DNA of 64,000 nt, taken from contig NZ_KB892753.1 of assembly GCF_000373925.1 (NCBI RefSeq), positions 1 through 64,000 on the forward strand. Reading direction: 5' to 3'. Within the stretch, counting starts at the first letter, position 1, and each line of letters starts with the position of its first letter. Below the pieces are notes generated by a model. The model made no database searches. It was not told the DNA's origin and worked only from the letters and a program-made list of their open reading frames with translations. The translations under genes and the position numbers were made by a program. Below are positions 33,474 to 41,098 of this stretch, piece by piece. This stretch comes from Actinopolymorpha alba DSM 45243. Its GTDB lineage: Bacteria; Actinomycetota; Actinomycetes; Propionibacteriales; Actinopolymorphaceae.

Positions 33474-33962
33474 CTCAGGCCGCGTCTCAGACCGCCGGGG
33501 GTCACCGTCGGGCGTCAGGTGCTCGACGACCGCCTCGCTGATCCGGCGAAGCTCCGCCACCTGACCTGGGCTCAGCTGGTCGAACAGGTGAGTTCGTACG
33601 CCTTTGACATGACCGGGCGCGGCCGCGACCAGCGCAACGTACCCCTGGTCGGTCAGCTCGGCGAGCTGCCCCCGCCGGTCGGCGGGAGTGGCCCGGCGCC
33701 GCAGCCAGCCGCGCTCCTCCAGCCGGGCCACCGCGTGGGACAGCCGGCTGCGCGACGACCCGAGACACTCCGCGAGCTCGCTCATGCGCATCGCCCGGTC
33801 GGGGTGCTCGGAGAGGCGTACCAGCACCTCGTAATAGGCGTGCGGCATGCCCGCGTCCGCCTGCAACTCCTGGTCGAGGCGCTCGAAGAACAGCCTCGTC
33901 GCCGCCAGGAAGGCCCGCCAGGTCCGCTGCTCGTCGGCGTCCAGCCATCTGGTTTCGGGCAT
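33450..33962 (-). CDS. MarR family transcriptional regulator
   Basis: A 170-residue winged-helix regulator. The core is standard: YEVLVRLSEHPDRAMRMSELAECLGSSRSRLSHAVARLEERGWLRR and the wing in TPADRRGQLAELTDQGY. The N-terminal helices (EQRTWRAFLAATRLFFERLDQELQ) form the dimer surface. It is divergent from the VOC/DoxX pair, and the palindrome TTGTTGA-4-TCAACAA covers the promoter between them, so it most likely represses that pair and is released by a phenolic or oxidant-type ligand. A TATGGT seven bases before ATG suggests a leaderless message. Confidence 0.93.
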   Translation of the reverse strand: MPETRWLDADEQRTWRAFLAATRLFFERLDQELQADAGMPHAYYEVLVRLSEHPDRAMRMSELAECLGSSRSRLSHAVARLEERGWLRRRATPADRRGQLAELTDQGYVALVAAAPGHVKGVRTHLFDQLSPGQVAELRRISEAVVEHLTPDGDPRRSETRPESRAGSGA

Positions 33963-33981
33963 GCCACCACCATACGTGACG

Positions 33982-33999
33982 TTGTTGAAAGCTCAACAA
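33982..33999. promoter_or_regulatory. MarR-type operator palindrome
   Basis: TTGTTGA (33982-33988) and TCAACAA (33993-33999) form a perfect inverted repeat with a 4-base spacer, between the divergent MarR and VOC genes. It overlaps the -35 box of the VOC promoter. A weaker 20-base palindrome (GTAGTCAAGCGTTCAACTAC) follows near 34020-34039. Confidence 0.7.
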
Positions 34000-34013
34000 A
34001 CGGCTGCTAGGGT
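33985..34013 (+). promoter_or_regulatory. Sigma-70-type promoter for the VOC gene
   Basis: TTGAAA (33985-33990) and TAGGGT (34008-34013) are separated by exactly 17 bases and lie about 50 bases before the VOC start codon. The -35 box lies inside the MarR operator. Confidence 0.6.
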
Positions 34014-34060
34014 GGCTGGGTAGTCAAGCGTTCAACTACTCCCCTCGGATCGGGGTCTCC

Positions 34061-34579
34061 ATGCCCATCACCCGCCTCAACCACGCCGTCCTCTATGTCC
34101 GCGACGTGGAGCGCAGCGTCGCGTTCTACACCACCGTCCTCGGGTTTCGTCGCCTCGACATGACGCCTGACGGGTTCACCGGCGCGGCGTTCCTCCAGGC
34201 CGCCGGCTCGCGCAACGACCACGACCTCGGGTTGTTCGAGATCGGCTCGGCGGCAGGACCCTCGCGAGCGGGGCGCGGCACTGTCGGGCTCTACCACCTC
34301 GCGTGGGAGGTCGACACCCTGGCGGAGCTCGAGGCGATCCAGGCCAGGCTCGTCCAGGCCGGGGCCCTCGTCGGCACGAGCGACCACAGTACGAGCAAGA
34401 GTTTGTACGGCCAGGACCCCGACGGCATCGAGTTCGAGGTGGCGTGGTTCGTGCCGCTGGACCTGCTCGACGAGGCCACCCTCGCCGGCCGCAAGGGAAT
34501 CCGGCCACTCGACCTCGCGAGGGAGCAGGCGCGGTACGGCGCCACCACCCTGGGCGCCAGCTCGACCACCACCGGCTGA
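34061..34579 (+). CDS. VOC family protein (glyoxalase/extradiol-dioxygenase superfamily)
   Basis: A 172-residue vicinal-oxygen-chelate protein, like CatE/catechol-2,3-dioxygenase-type members. Metal-ligand positions are visible: His in RLNHAVLYVRDVERSVAFY, His in GLYHLAWEVDTL, and Glu in DPDGIEFEVAW. It is divergent from a MarR regulator and followed by a DoxX membrane protein 130 bases on, an arrangement common in quinone, electrophile or thiol-stress detoxification. Substrate cannot be told. Confidence 0.88.
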   Translation: MPITRLNHAVLYVRDVERSVAFYTTVLGFRRLDMTPDGFTGAAFLQAAGSRNDHDLGLFEIGSAAGPSRAGRGTVGLYHLAWEVDTLAELEAIQARLVQAGALVGTSDHSTSKSLYGQDPDGIEFEVAWFVPLDLLDEATLAGRKGIRPLDLAREQARYGATTLGASSTTTG

Positions 34580-34709
34580 GCGACTGAACCACACCGCCAC
34601 CAGCTACGTGTCTGAACCGGGACCCGGTATCTCACGATCCGTTCCGCGTGCCCGACCCGGCCGGCTCCACCGAACCCGCCGAGCCTCGACCACGGAAGGA
34701 CCAACCTCC

Positions 34710-35156
34710 ATGTCCACGACTCTCGTCCGCGACCTCGCGCTTCTCCTCGCTCGCATCGGGCTCGGCATCGTGCTGGTCACCCACGGCTGGCAGAAGTTCT
34801 CCGACCAGGGGCTGTCCGCGACCGCAGGGGGCTTCTCGAAGATGGGCATCCCACTGCCGACCCTCAGCGCCTACTTCGCGACGTTCGTCGAGCTGATTGG
34901 CGGCGCCGCGCTCATCATCGGCTTCGCCGTCCCGATCGCGGGCATCCTCGTCGCGCTCAACATGGCCGGAGCCTTCCTCTTCGTTCACTCCGGGAACGGC
35001 GTGTTCGTCAACGAGGGCGGCTTCGAACTCGTGCTCGTCATCGCGCTGACCGGGTTGCTCCTGGCGGCGTTCGGCTCGGGCCGGATCGGCGTGGACGCGC
35101 TGCTGTTCGGGCGCCGGCGGTCCTCGGCCGACGCGACGTCCCACGCCGCGTCCTGA
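34710..35156 (+). CDS. DoxX family membrane protein
   Basis: A 148-residue protein with four membrane helices and the DoxX pattern LLLARIGLGIVLVTHGWQKF, FVELIGGAALIIGF, AGILVALNMAGAFLFVH. In mycobacteria a DoxX protein works with a superoxide dismutase and a thiosulfate transferase in oxidative-stress defence; here the partner is the VOC protein upstream. The ATG at 34710 follows GGAAGGA; the upstream extension is not conserved. Its last 172 bases overlap, antisense, the end of the EamA gene. Confidence 0.9.
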   Translation: MSTTLVRDLALLLARIGLGIVLVTHGWQKFSDQGLSATAGGFSKMGIPLPTLSAYFATFVELIGGAALIIGFAVPIAGILVALNMAGAFLFVHSGNGVFVNEGGFELVLVIALTGLLLAAFGSGRIGVDALLFGRRRSSADATSHAAS

Positions 35157-36094
35157 CCGGTACTCCCACTGGCCGGGCCGGTCCGATCCACCGGGCCGGC
35201 CCGGTCCCCCGTTCGTCCACCGGCCCGGCCCGCCGCCGCCCGCAGGCCCCACCCGAGTCCGGCGATCACGAGGGCCGCGCCGACCAGGTCGGCGTACGAC
35301 GGGCGGCCCGTCCCCACCAGCGCCGCCGTCCCGATCGCCCCTACCGGCACCATCCCCGCGAACAACCCGGCCCGGTCCGCGCCGAGCCGGGGCAGCGCGT
35401 CGTACCAACACAGGAACGCCACCACCGTCACGACAATCGCGATGTACGCCAGCGCTCCCAGCTCGGTGCCGCTCGGGGCGCGGAGGAACCCCCACCCGTC
35501 GGCCAGCAGCCCGACCACTGTGAGCATCGGCACGGCCGCGGCGGTGGCGTACGCGGATGTACGCAGCGGACCCAGCCGGGCCAGCAGCGGTACGGCGAGC
35601 AGGGAGAAGCCCGCCTCGCAGGCCAGGGTCGCCAGCGAGTACGCGACGCCGAGCCTGTCCGTCGTACCCAGCCCCGTCGTGACCGCCGCACCGCACACCA
35701 CGACGCCGGCCGCGAGGACCACCCGGGGTTCGGGCCGGCGCCGGGCGGCCAGTGGGGCGACCACCGCGAGCACGACCGGCACGGTGGCGAGGATCGTGCC
35801 GACGACGGCGGGTGCGGCATGCCTGAGGGCCGCGAGTTGGACGACGTTGAACGTCACCAGGCCGACCGCCGCCAGAGCTCCGAGAAGGATGAGCTCACGC
35901 GCCGTGAGCCGGATCCGCGGGAGCCGGCGTACCCGGACGAACAGGAACAGGATGGCGGCGGCGAGCGCATAGCGCGCGGCCTGACCGCCATAGACCGGAT
36001 AGTCCGTGATGAGTACGCCGACCGCAGTCATGCTCCCGACGAGCAGCATGCCGGTCGCGGCTCCGAGTACCCCTCGGACTGGAACTGAGCGCAT
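34985..36094 (-). CDS. EamA/DMT family transporter
   Basis: A 369-residue protein with two EamA repeats and about ten membrane helices (VRGVLGAATGMLLVGSMTAVG; ALRHAAPAVVGTILATVPVVLAVVAP; LGADRAGLFAGMVPVGAIGTAALV). The family exports amino acids or other metabolites. After the last helix (about residue 290) a disordered tail runs on to a stop inside the DoxX gene, on the opposite strand. It is divergent from a MocR regulator, with GGACCA repeats between them. ATG 36094 is chosen; the longer frame runs into the operator region. Confidence 0.85.
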   Translation of the reverse strand: MRSVPVRGVLGAATGMLLVGSMTAVGVLITDYPVYGGQAARYALAAAILFLFVRVRRLPRIRLTARELILLGALAAVGLVTFNVVQLAALRHAAPAVVGTILATVPVVLAVVAPLAARRRPEPRVVLAAGVVVCGAAVTTGLGTTDRLGVAYSLATLACEAGFSLLAVPLLARLGPLRTSAYATAAAVPMLTVVGLLADGWGFLRAPSGTELGALAYIAIVVTVVAFLCWYDALPRLGADRAGLFAGMVPVGAIGTAALVGTGRPSYADLVGAALVIAGLGWGLRAAAGRAGGRTGDRAGPVDRTGPASGSTGQDAAWDVASAEDRRRPNSSASTPIRPEPNAARSNPVSAMTSTSSKPPSLTNTPFPE

Positions 36095-36140
36095 GGCTTG
36101 CACGCTAGGGGTCGATTGGTTCAAGGTTGAGGGCCAATCC

Positions 36141-36160
36141 GGACCAGCTATTGAGGACCA
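36141..36160. promoter_or_regulatory. Direct repeats GGACCA between EamA and MocR genes
   Basis: GGACCA occurs at 36141-36146 and 36155-36160, with 14 bases between starts, and CCAAT at 36134-36138. MocR-type regulators bind spaced direct repeats next to their own gene, so this is the likely operator for the divergent pair. Confidence 0.45.
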
Positions 36161-36283
36161 TTTCCTGCTGGGCGGGGCCCACACCTGGCCTGCCCACATC
36201 GGCCTGCGGCGATCCGCGGCCGGCATGGCATCGTGCCGGCGTCGCGCCAGCCGTCGCGGGGTTTAGAGACGTACGAGGATCCT

Positions 36284-37771
36284 GTGACCGACCTGCTCCT
36301 GGTACTCGACCGCCGCCGCGGCCACCTCGCGACCCAGTTGGCGAGTGAGTTACGCGCGGCCATCCGGTCTGGCCGGCTGGCACCGGGCCTACGCCTCCCG
36401 GCCACCCGCACACTCGCTCGCGACCTGGGCGTCTCCCGGGGCGTGGTGGTGGAGGCGTACGACCAACTGATCGCGGAGGGCTTCCTCGTCGCGCGGCAGG
36501 GCGACTGCACGCGGGTCGCCTCACCGGGCGCGGTGCCCGCTTCGCCACCGGCACCCGTTTTGCCACCGGTGCCGGTCCCGCAATCGGCGCCCGCTCCGCA
36601 TTCGCGGCCCACGCTCCAGCGGGCCTCCAACGCACGGCCGTCCACCCGACCAGACCTGTTCCGGCCGTACGGCCGCGAGGTGCCGCGTTACGACCTGCGG
36701 CCAGGCACGCCCGATCTCGCCGCGTTCCCGCGCCAGCGCTGGGCGAGCCTGGTACGCCGGGTGCTCAACGACCTCCCGGCCGACGCCCTCGGCTACCCCG
36801 ATCCCGCCGGCGTTCCCGCATTGCGGGCCGGCCTCGCGGCGTACCTACGCCGGGTGCGGGCTGCCCAGGCTGAAGCGACGCAGGTGGTGGTCCTCAGTGG
36901 AGTCGCCCAGGGGATCGCCGCGCTGGCCAGCCTGCTCCGCCGACGGCACGAGTTGCCGGTCGTGGCGATCGAGGACCCGTCGTCACCGGGTGAGCATCAG
37001 GTCCTGCGGGCTGCCGGCATCGAACCCATCGGCGTACCCGTGGACGACGAGGGCCTGGACGTCGAGTACCTCAACCGAACCCGGGCGCACGCGGCCCTCG
37101 TCACACCCGCCCATCAGTACCCCACCGGCGTGGTCCTCTCGCCCCGCCGCCGCGCTGCCCTGGTCGCCTGGGCCCGGGAGCGGGACGCGCTGATCATCGA
37201 AGATGACTACGACGCGGAGTTCAGGTACGACCGGGAACCCGTCGGCTGCCTACAGGGGCTCGCCCCCGACCACGTCGTACTCCTCGGCTCCGTCAGCAAG
37301 TCGCTGGCGCCCGGCTTCCGGATCGGCTGGGCGGTCGCGCCGGCGGAGGTTGCCGCGGAGTTGGGTGCGTACCGCGCCGTGAGCGATCTCGGCAGCCCGG
37401 TGCTCGAACAACACACACTGGCCGCGATGCTCTCCGAGGGCTATTTCGATCGGCATGTGCGGACGATGCGGCGTACCTACCGCGCCCGCCGGGACGCACT
37501 CGTCGGCGAACTCACCACCCGCCTGCCATGGGCGCCGATCCGCGGTGTCTCGGCTGGCTTGCATGTGTACGTCGACCTGGCCGATCTCTCCGAGGACGCC
37601 GTGGTGTCCGCCGCACGCGAACGCGGAGTCGCCGTCGAGGGTGGCCGGTCCACCTGGCTCGCCGCGGACAACCCGCCGCCGGCACTGATCCTGGGCTACG
37701 CCCGCCTCCCCGAACGCCGGATCGCCGAGGCGGTAGCTCTACTGGCCGAGGTATGTCCGCCGCGAACGTAG
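36284..37771 (+). CDS. MocR/PdxR-type GntR regulator with aminotransferase domain
   Basis: A 495-residue chimera: a GntR winged helix at the N-terminus (HLATQLASELRAAIRSGRLAPG, LARDLGVSRGVVVEAYDQLIAEGFL), a long Pro-rich linker (about 82-120), then a fold-type-I aminotransferase domain. The PLP site is present: EDDYDAEFRYD and the Schiff-base Lys in GSVSKSLAPGFRIGW. Such proteins sense PLP or an amino acid. GTG 36284 follows GAGGA. The divergent EamA exporter is its probable target; a pyridoxal or amino-acid export link is inference. Confidence 0.93.
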   Translation: MTDLLLVLDRRRGHLATQLASELRAAIRSGRLAPGLRLPATRTLARDLGVSRGVVVEAYDQLIAEGFLVARQGDCTRVASPGAVPASPPAPVLPPVPVPQSAPAPHSRPTLQRASNARPSTRPDLFRPYGREVPRYDLRPGTPDLAAFPRQRWASLVRRVLNDLPADALGYPDPAGVPALRAGLAAYLRRVRAAQAEATQVVVLSGVAQGIAALASLLRRRHELPVVAIEDPSSPGEHQVLRAAGIEPIGVPVDDEGLDVEYLNRTRAHAALVTPAHQYPTGVVLSPRRRAALVAWARERDALIIEDDYDAEFRYDREPVGCLQGLAPDHVVLLGSVSKSLAPGFRIGWAVAPAEVAAELGAYRAVSDLGSPVLEQHTLAAMLSEGYFDRHVRTMRRTYRARRDALVGELTTRLPWAPIRGVSAGLHVYVDLADLSEDAVVSAARERGVAVEGGRSTWLAADNPPPALILGYARLPERRIAEAVALLAEVCPPRT

Positions 37772-37844
37772 AGCCTGCAGCAGCATCGCCCGCCCGCATC
37801 ACCGACTTGTCCGAAGTTTGCTGGTTGTCAAACGCAGGCGTCAT

Positions 37845-37891
37845 GATCATGAAGGATTCTCGTCGCTATTTGACCAAAATCTTTCATGATC
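37845..37891. repeat. 14-bp hairpin GATCATGAA...TTCATGATC
   Basis: GATCATGAAGGATT (37845-37858) pairs with AATCTTTCATGATC (37878-37891), with one wobble and a 19-base loop. It is the first of three inverted-repeat structures in the gap between the MocR and HtrA genes. Confidence 0.6.
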
Positions 37892-37916
37892 CTCGAATAC
37901 CCACGATCCAAATGCC

Positions 37917-38090
37917 CAGGTCTCAGCATCCGGGCGGGCAGGGTGTACGCCATGTGAGACGGCTGGGACTTCGCACGCCAAATCGTCACTATGCAAGGTG
38001 AATTGAGCTTGCTTGGTGGGGAGATGCCGCGTGAGGTCGTGGCCGTCTCGAATGGCGTACACCTGACCGTATCGGATGCTGAGAAACCAG
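37917..38090. repeat. Large imperfect inverted repeat (about 175 bp)
   Basis: The left arm holds CCAGGTCTCAGCATCC (near 37918-37932) and GGTGTACGCCATGTGAGACGG (37942-37962). The right arm holds the complements in mirror order: CCGTCTCGAATGGCGTACACC (38043-38063) and GGATGCTGAGAAACCAGG (from 38074). Inner segments (ACTTCGCACG; CGTGAGGTCGT) also pair. No protein is encoded. A third copy of the 21-base word is at 18249-18269. It could fold as a long branched RNA or mark a small non-autonomous mobile element. Confidence 0.6.
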
Positions 38091-38134
38091 GCCCGTGCCT
38101 CAAATCCTGGGCGGAACTGAATAGGCCCTGCTTC

Positions 38135-38189
38135 GAACCTTGAGTAGATGCCCAGTTCTGCGTGCAAACTGGGCATCTACTCAAGGTTC
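38135..38189. repeat. 23-bp perfect inverted repeat with 9-base loop
   Basis: GAACCTTGAGTAGATGCCC (38135-38153) continued by AGTT pairs perfectly with AACTGGGCATCTACTCAAGG continued by TTC (38167-38189). Only nine bases (38158-38166) separate the arms. It is too long and too perfect for an ordinary terminator and lies downstream of the HtrA-like gene end (38352, minus). Confidence 0.75.
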
Positions 38190-38351
38190 AACAAGCACGA
38201 GCCCGCCAGCCCAGCCCGCTGACGCGGAGACGATCGGGCGACATCACTCACCGAGACGTCAAGGCGAGCCTGCGAGCAGTCCGGTGAGGGCTGTCGCCCG
38301 ATCGACCCCGCCCCAACAATCAGCCAGCGCCGCACCCCGCGCGAAACCGGG

Positions 38352-39233
38352 TCAACGAATCGGCGAGGCCGGAGAGTCGAATCGCGCGATGACATGCTTC
38401 GCCTGGTTGATCGGGATGGCGAAGCCGAGGCCGGCGTACGCGGACCTGTCACCTGAAGCGGACGGCGAATAGATCGCCGAATTCACGCCGATCACTTCGC
38501 CGGCGAGATTGAAGAGCGGTCCACCGGAATTGCCTGGATTAAGCGGCGCATCGGTTTGGATCGCCCGGTAGGTCACGGTCTCACCAACTGAGGTCAGGCC
38601 CGGACTGCCAACCACCCGCACCCGCCGGTCGAGCGCGCTCACGATACCTGCCGTGACGGTTTCCTGAAGCCCTTCGGGCGAACCAATCGCGACGACCGAC
38701 ATGCCCACCCGCGCCTTCGAGGAGTCGCCGAGTTTGGCGGGAGTGAGCCCGCCCACGCCTTGGGCCCGTAGCAGTGCAAGGTCTCTCGCGGCGTCGGTCT
38801 CGACAATCTTCACATTGGCGGAACGCCCGCTGCTGAAGCGAACCGCGGCCTGCCCGCCGTACCGCGTCCGCGCTATGACGTGGTTGTTGGTGAGGATCAG
38901 GCCGTCCGAGGTGAGGATGATGCCGGAGCCGGTCTCCTGCCCGTCAGCGGATCTGACGTCCACTTCCACCACGCTCGGCGAGACGTCAGACACCACGCGC
39001 GCGATCGGCGTACGCGTCACCGCTTCCGTGGGCACAGAGCCGTCGACGTTCGGCGCGTCCGCATCCCCTGCCTGGCTAGCCCCCAGCGCCCCGCCCACGA
39101 GGCCGCCCGCCATACCCGCGCTCAACGCGACCGCGGCGAGGAGGGCAGCGAGCCGTCCGGTTCCCCGATCTTTCCGGGTGGGCCGCCACCATCGGCCCTT
39201 ACCCGGTTGGGTTGGGTTCGGCGTCTCGCTCAT
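38352..39233 (-). CDS. Trypsin-like serine protease (HtrA/DegP family, no PDZ)
   Basis: A 293-residue membrane-anchored protease. A basic cytoplasmic head (WWRPTRKDRGTGR) precedes one helix (about 28-52). The catalytic triad is complete: His118 in LTNNHVIA, Asp151 in DAARDLALL, Ser236 in NPGNSGGPL. VTAGIVSALDR and GFAIPINQAK are S1C hallmarks. The protein ends right after the protease domain, where HtrA proteins usually have a PDZ domain, so it is a shortened form. It probably cleaves misfolded or envelope proteins outside the membrane. Confidence 0.92.
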   Translation of the reverse strand: MSETPNPTQPGKGRWWRPTRKDRGTGRLAALLAAVALSAGMAGGLVGGALGASQAGDADAPNVDGSVPTEAVTRTPIARVVSDVSPSVVEVDVRSADGQETGSGIILTSDGLILTNNHVIARTRYGGQAAVRFSSGRSANVKIVETDAARDLALLRAQGVGGLTPAKLGDSSKARVGMSVVAIGSPEGLQETVTAGIVSALDRRVRVVGSPGLTSVGETVTYRAIQTDAPLNPGNSGGPLFNLAGEVIGVNSAIYSPSASGDRSAYAGLGFAIPINQAKHVIARFDSPASPIR

Positions 39234-39307
39234 ATTCCCCAGCGTCCCGTCCTGCGATCATGTCCGGCGTGGGACCTCCGTCCCTTGTTACGCGACGAAC
39301 GCCCCAC

Positions 39308-41098
39308 TCAGCGGTAGGCACGGGCCTGGAGTTCGAACAGATGCGCATATCTACCAGCTCGGGCGAGCAACTCCTCATGGGAGCCCATCTCTTCGACCTG
39401 CCCGTCATGGAGTACGACAATCAGGTCGGCCATGCGTACGGTCGAGAACCGATGTGACACCAGCACGGTCACTCCACCGGACCGGTGCGCGGCTGCCTTC
39501 GACGCAGCCGTGAACCGCTCGAACAACGCGTGCTCCGCCTCCGGATCCAAGGCCGCGGTCGGCTCGTCGAGCAACAGGAGCAACGGCTCGTCGCGCATGA
39601 AGGCGCGCGCCAGGGCCAGCCGCTGCCACTGGCCGCCCGACAGCTCGTGCCCCTCGCTGAAATCCCTGCCCAGCTGGGTGTCCAGGCCGGACGGCAACCG
39701 CTCGACCACGGCCGTGGCGTCACCGCGTTCGAGCGCCTTCGCGACCGCGGCACGATCTTTGATCCGGTCCACGTCGCCGACCCCGACGGTCTCGCGGGCT
39801 GTGAACGCGAAGCGCACGAAGTCCTGGAACCCCGCGGCCACCCGTGACCGCCATGCGGACGGGTCCATCGAGCGCAGATCGCGACCGTCAACAAGGACTT
39901 GCCCCTCGTCGGGGTCGTAGAGCCTCGCCAGGAGCTTGACCAGCGTCGACTTGCCCGCGCCATTCTCGCCCACCAGTGCCACGGTCGATCCGGCGGGCAA
40001 GGCCAGGTTGACGTCCTGGAGCGCCGGTCGATCAGTGCCTGGATAGAGAAAGGCGACGTTCCGGAACTCGATGGCGGACCTGATCGCGGTCGGTGCCGGC
40101 TCCGTGCCGTCTCGCCAGCCATGAGTACGCGCGTACGTCCGGAGCCAGACGTAGTTGCCGAACAGCTTCGCCATCTGGACCAGGTTGTGGACACTGGCCG
40201 CGACACGGCCAGCCGCCTGGTCGACCTGAGGCGCGAGGAGGACGACGAGCGCCACGTCGCCGGCGGTCACCTGACCGCCGCGCGCCAGATAGACAACCCA
40301 TCCGATCGCCGCGCCGTAGGCGAGCCCGAAGCCGAGCCGGATCAGCGCCTCGATCGCCGCGCCATTCCGTACCACCCGGCGTTGTTCGCGGAACCGCTGT
40401 CCGAACAGGTCCCCGATCCGATCAAGCAGGAACGTACCCAACCCGAAGACCCGGAGCTCCATGGCATGGGCAGGCGCCTCGACGACGCTCAGCAACCGGT
40501 CGGCGAGACGGAACTGCGGTGTCGTGCGTTCGACAACGGCGAAGAACATCCGGACGTTGACAACACGCGCCCACACCCGGAGCAGCGCCAACAACGGCAG
40601 CACCAGCAGCCCTGGATGCACCGACCACAGAAGGACGCCCACCGTGCTCACATTCGTGAGGGCGGTGACGGCGTACATCACGTGTCCCGCGCTCCACGTC
40701 ATCTCCCGGGACTGCTGCTGGACCAGCGCGATCTTGTCGGCCAGGTCCGATCGCTCATGGTGCGCGATTCCGGGGATCTTGGTCGTGAGGGCGAGCAGAT
40801 CCGCATGGAGGCGCGCATCCACACGGTCGCTGAGCGTTGGCGTCAAGGCGTTGTTGACAGCAAGTCCGGCAAAGGAAACCGCCAGGGCAACGGCGACAAT
40901 CACCACGCCGGTGACGGACGTACCGCTTCCCACGCCGGTGAGACCGTCGACCAGCAGTTTCACGCCGTACGCCTGAAGCGGTGCGGCTGCGGCGGTCAGA
41001 ACGACGACCAGAGTGTCGACAACCGCGAGGAGCGGCGCCGCCTTGAACGCCGTCGACAGGCACAGGCGCAGGGCCAGCAAGCTGTTACGCATCGACAT
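39308..41098 (-). CDS. ABC exporter subunit, fused membrane and ATPase domains (B)
   Basis: A 596-residue half-transporter. Residues 1-320 carry about six membrane helices. The ATPase domain has Walker A GENGAGKST, the signature LSGGQWQRLALARAF, Walker B LLLLLDEPTAALD and the switch His in VLVSHRFST. It begins inside the end of the upstream partner gene (start at 41098 or 41092, overlapping by 8-14 bases), so the two subunits are made together and likely form a heterodimer. Type IV exporters of this kind move lipids, peptides or drugs; the substrate is not shown. Confidence 0.92.
   Translation of the reverse strand: MSMRNSLLALRLCLSTAFKAAPLLAVVDTLVVVLTAAAAPLQAYGVKLLVDGLTGVGSGTSVTGVVIVAVALAVSFAGLAVNNALTPTLSDRVDARLHADLLALTTKIPGIAHHERSDLADKIALVQQQSREMTWSAGHVMYAVTALTNVSTVGVLLWSVHPGLLVLPLLALLRVWARVVNVRMFFAVVERTTPQFRLADRLLSVVEAPAHAMELRVFGLGTFLLDRIGDLFGQRFREQRRVVRNGAAIEALIRLGFGLAYGAAIGWVVYLARGGQVTAGDVALVVLLAPQVDQAAGRVAASVHNLVQMAKLFGNYVWLRTYARTHGWRDGTEPAPTAIRSAIEFRNVAFLYPGTDRPALQDVNLALPAGSTVALVGENGAGKSTLVKLLARLYDPDEGQVLVDGRDLRSMDPSAWRSRVAAGFQDFVRFAFTARETVGVGDVDRIKDRAAVAKALERGDATAVVERLPSGLDTQLGRDFSEGHELSGGQWQRLALARAFMRDEPLLLLLDEPTAALDPEAEHALFERFTAASKAAAHRSGGVTVLVSHRFSTVRMADLIVVLHDGQVEEMGSHEELLARAGRYAHLFELQARAYR

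Noticed and set aside
33424-33480. Possible CRISPR-like repeat
   Set aside because: The units are directly adjacent with no spacers and only two full copies; it is a simple tandem duplication.
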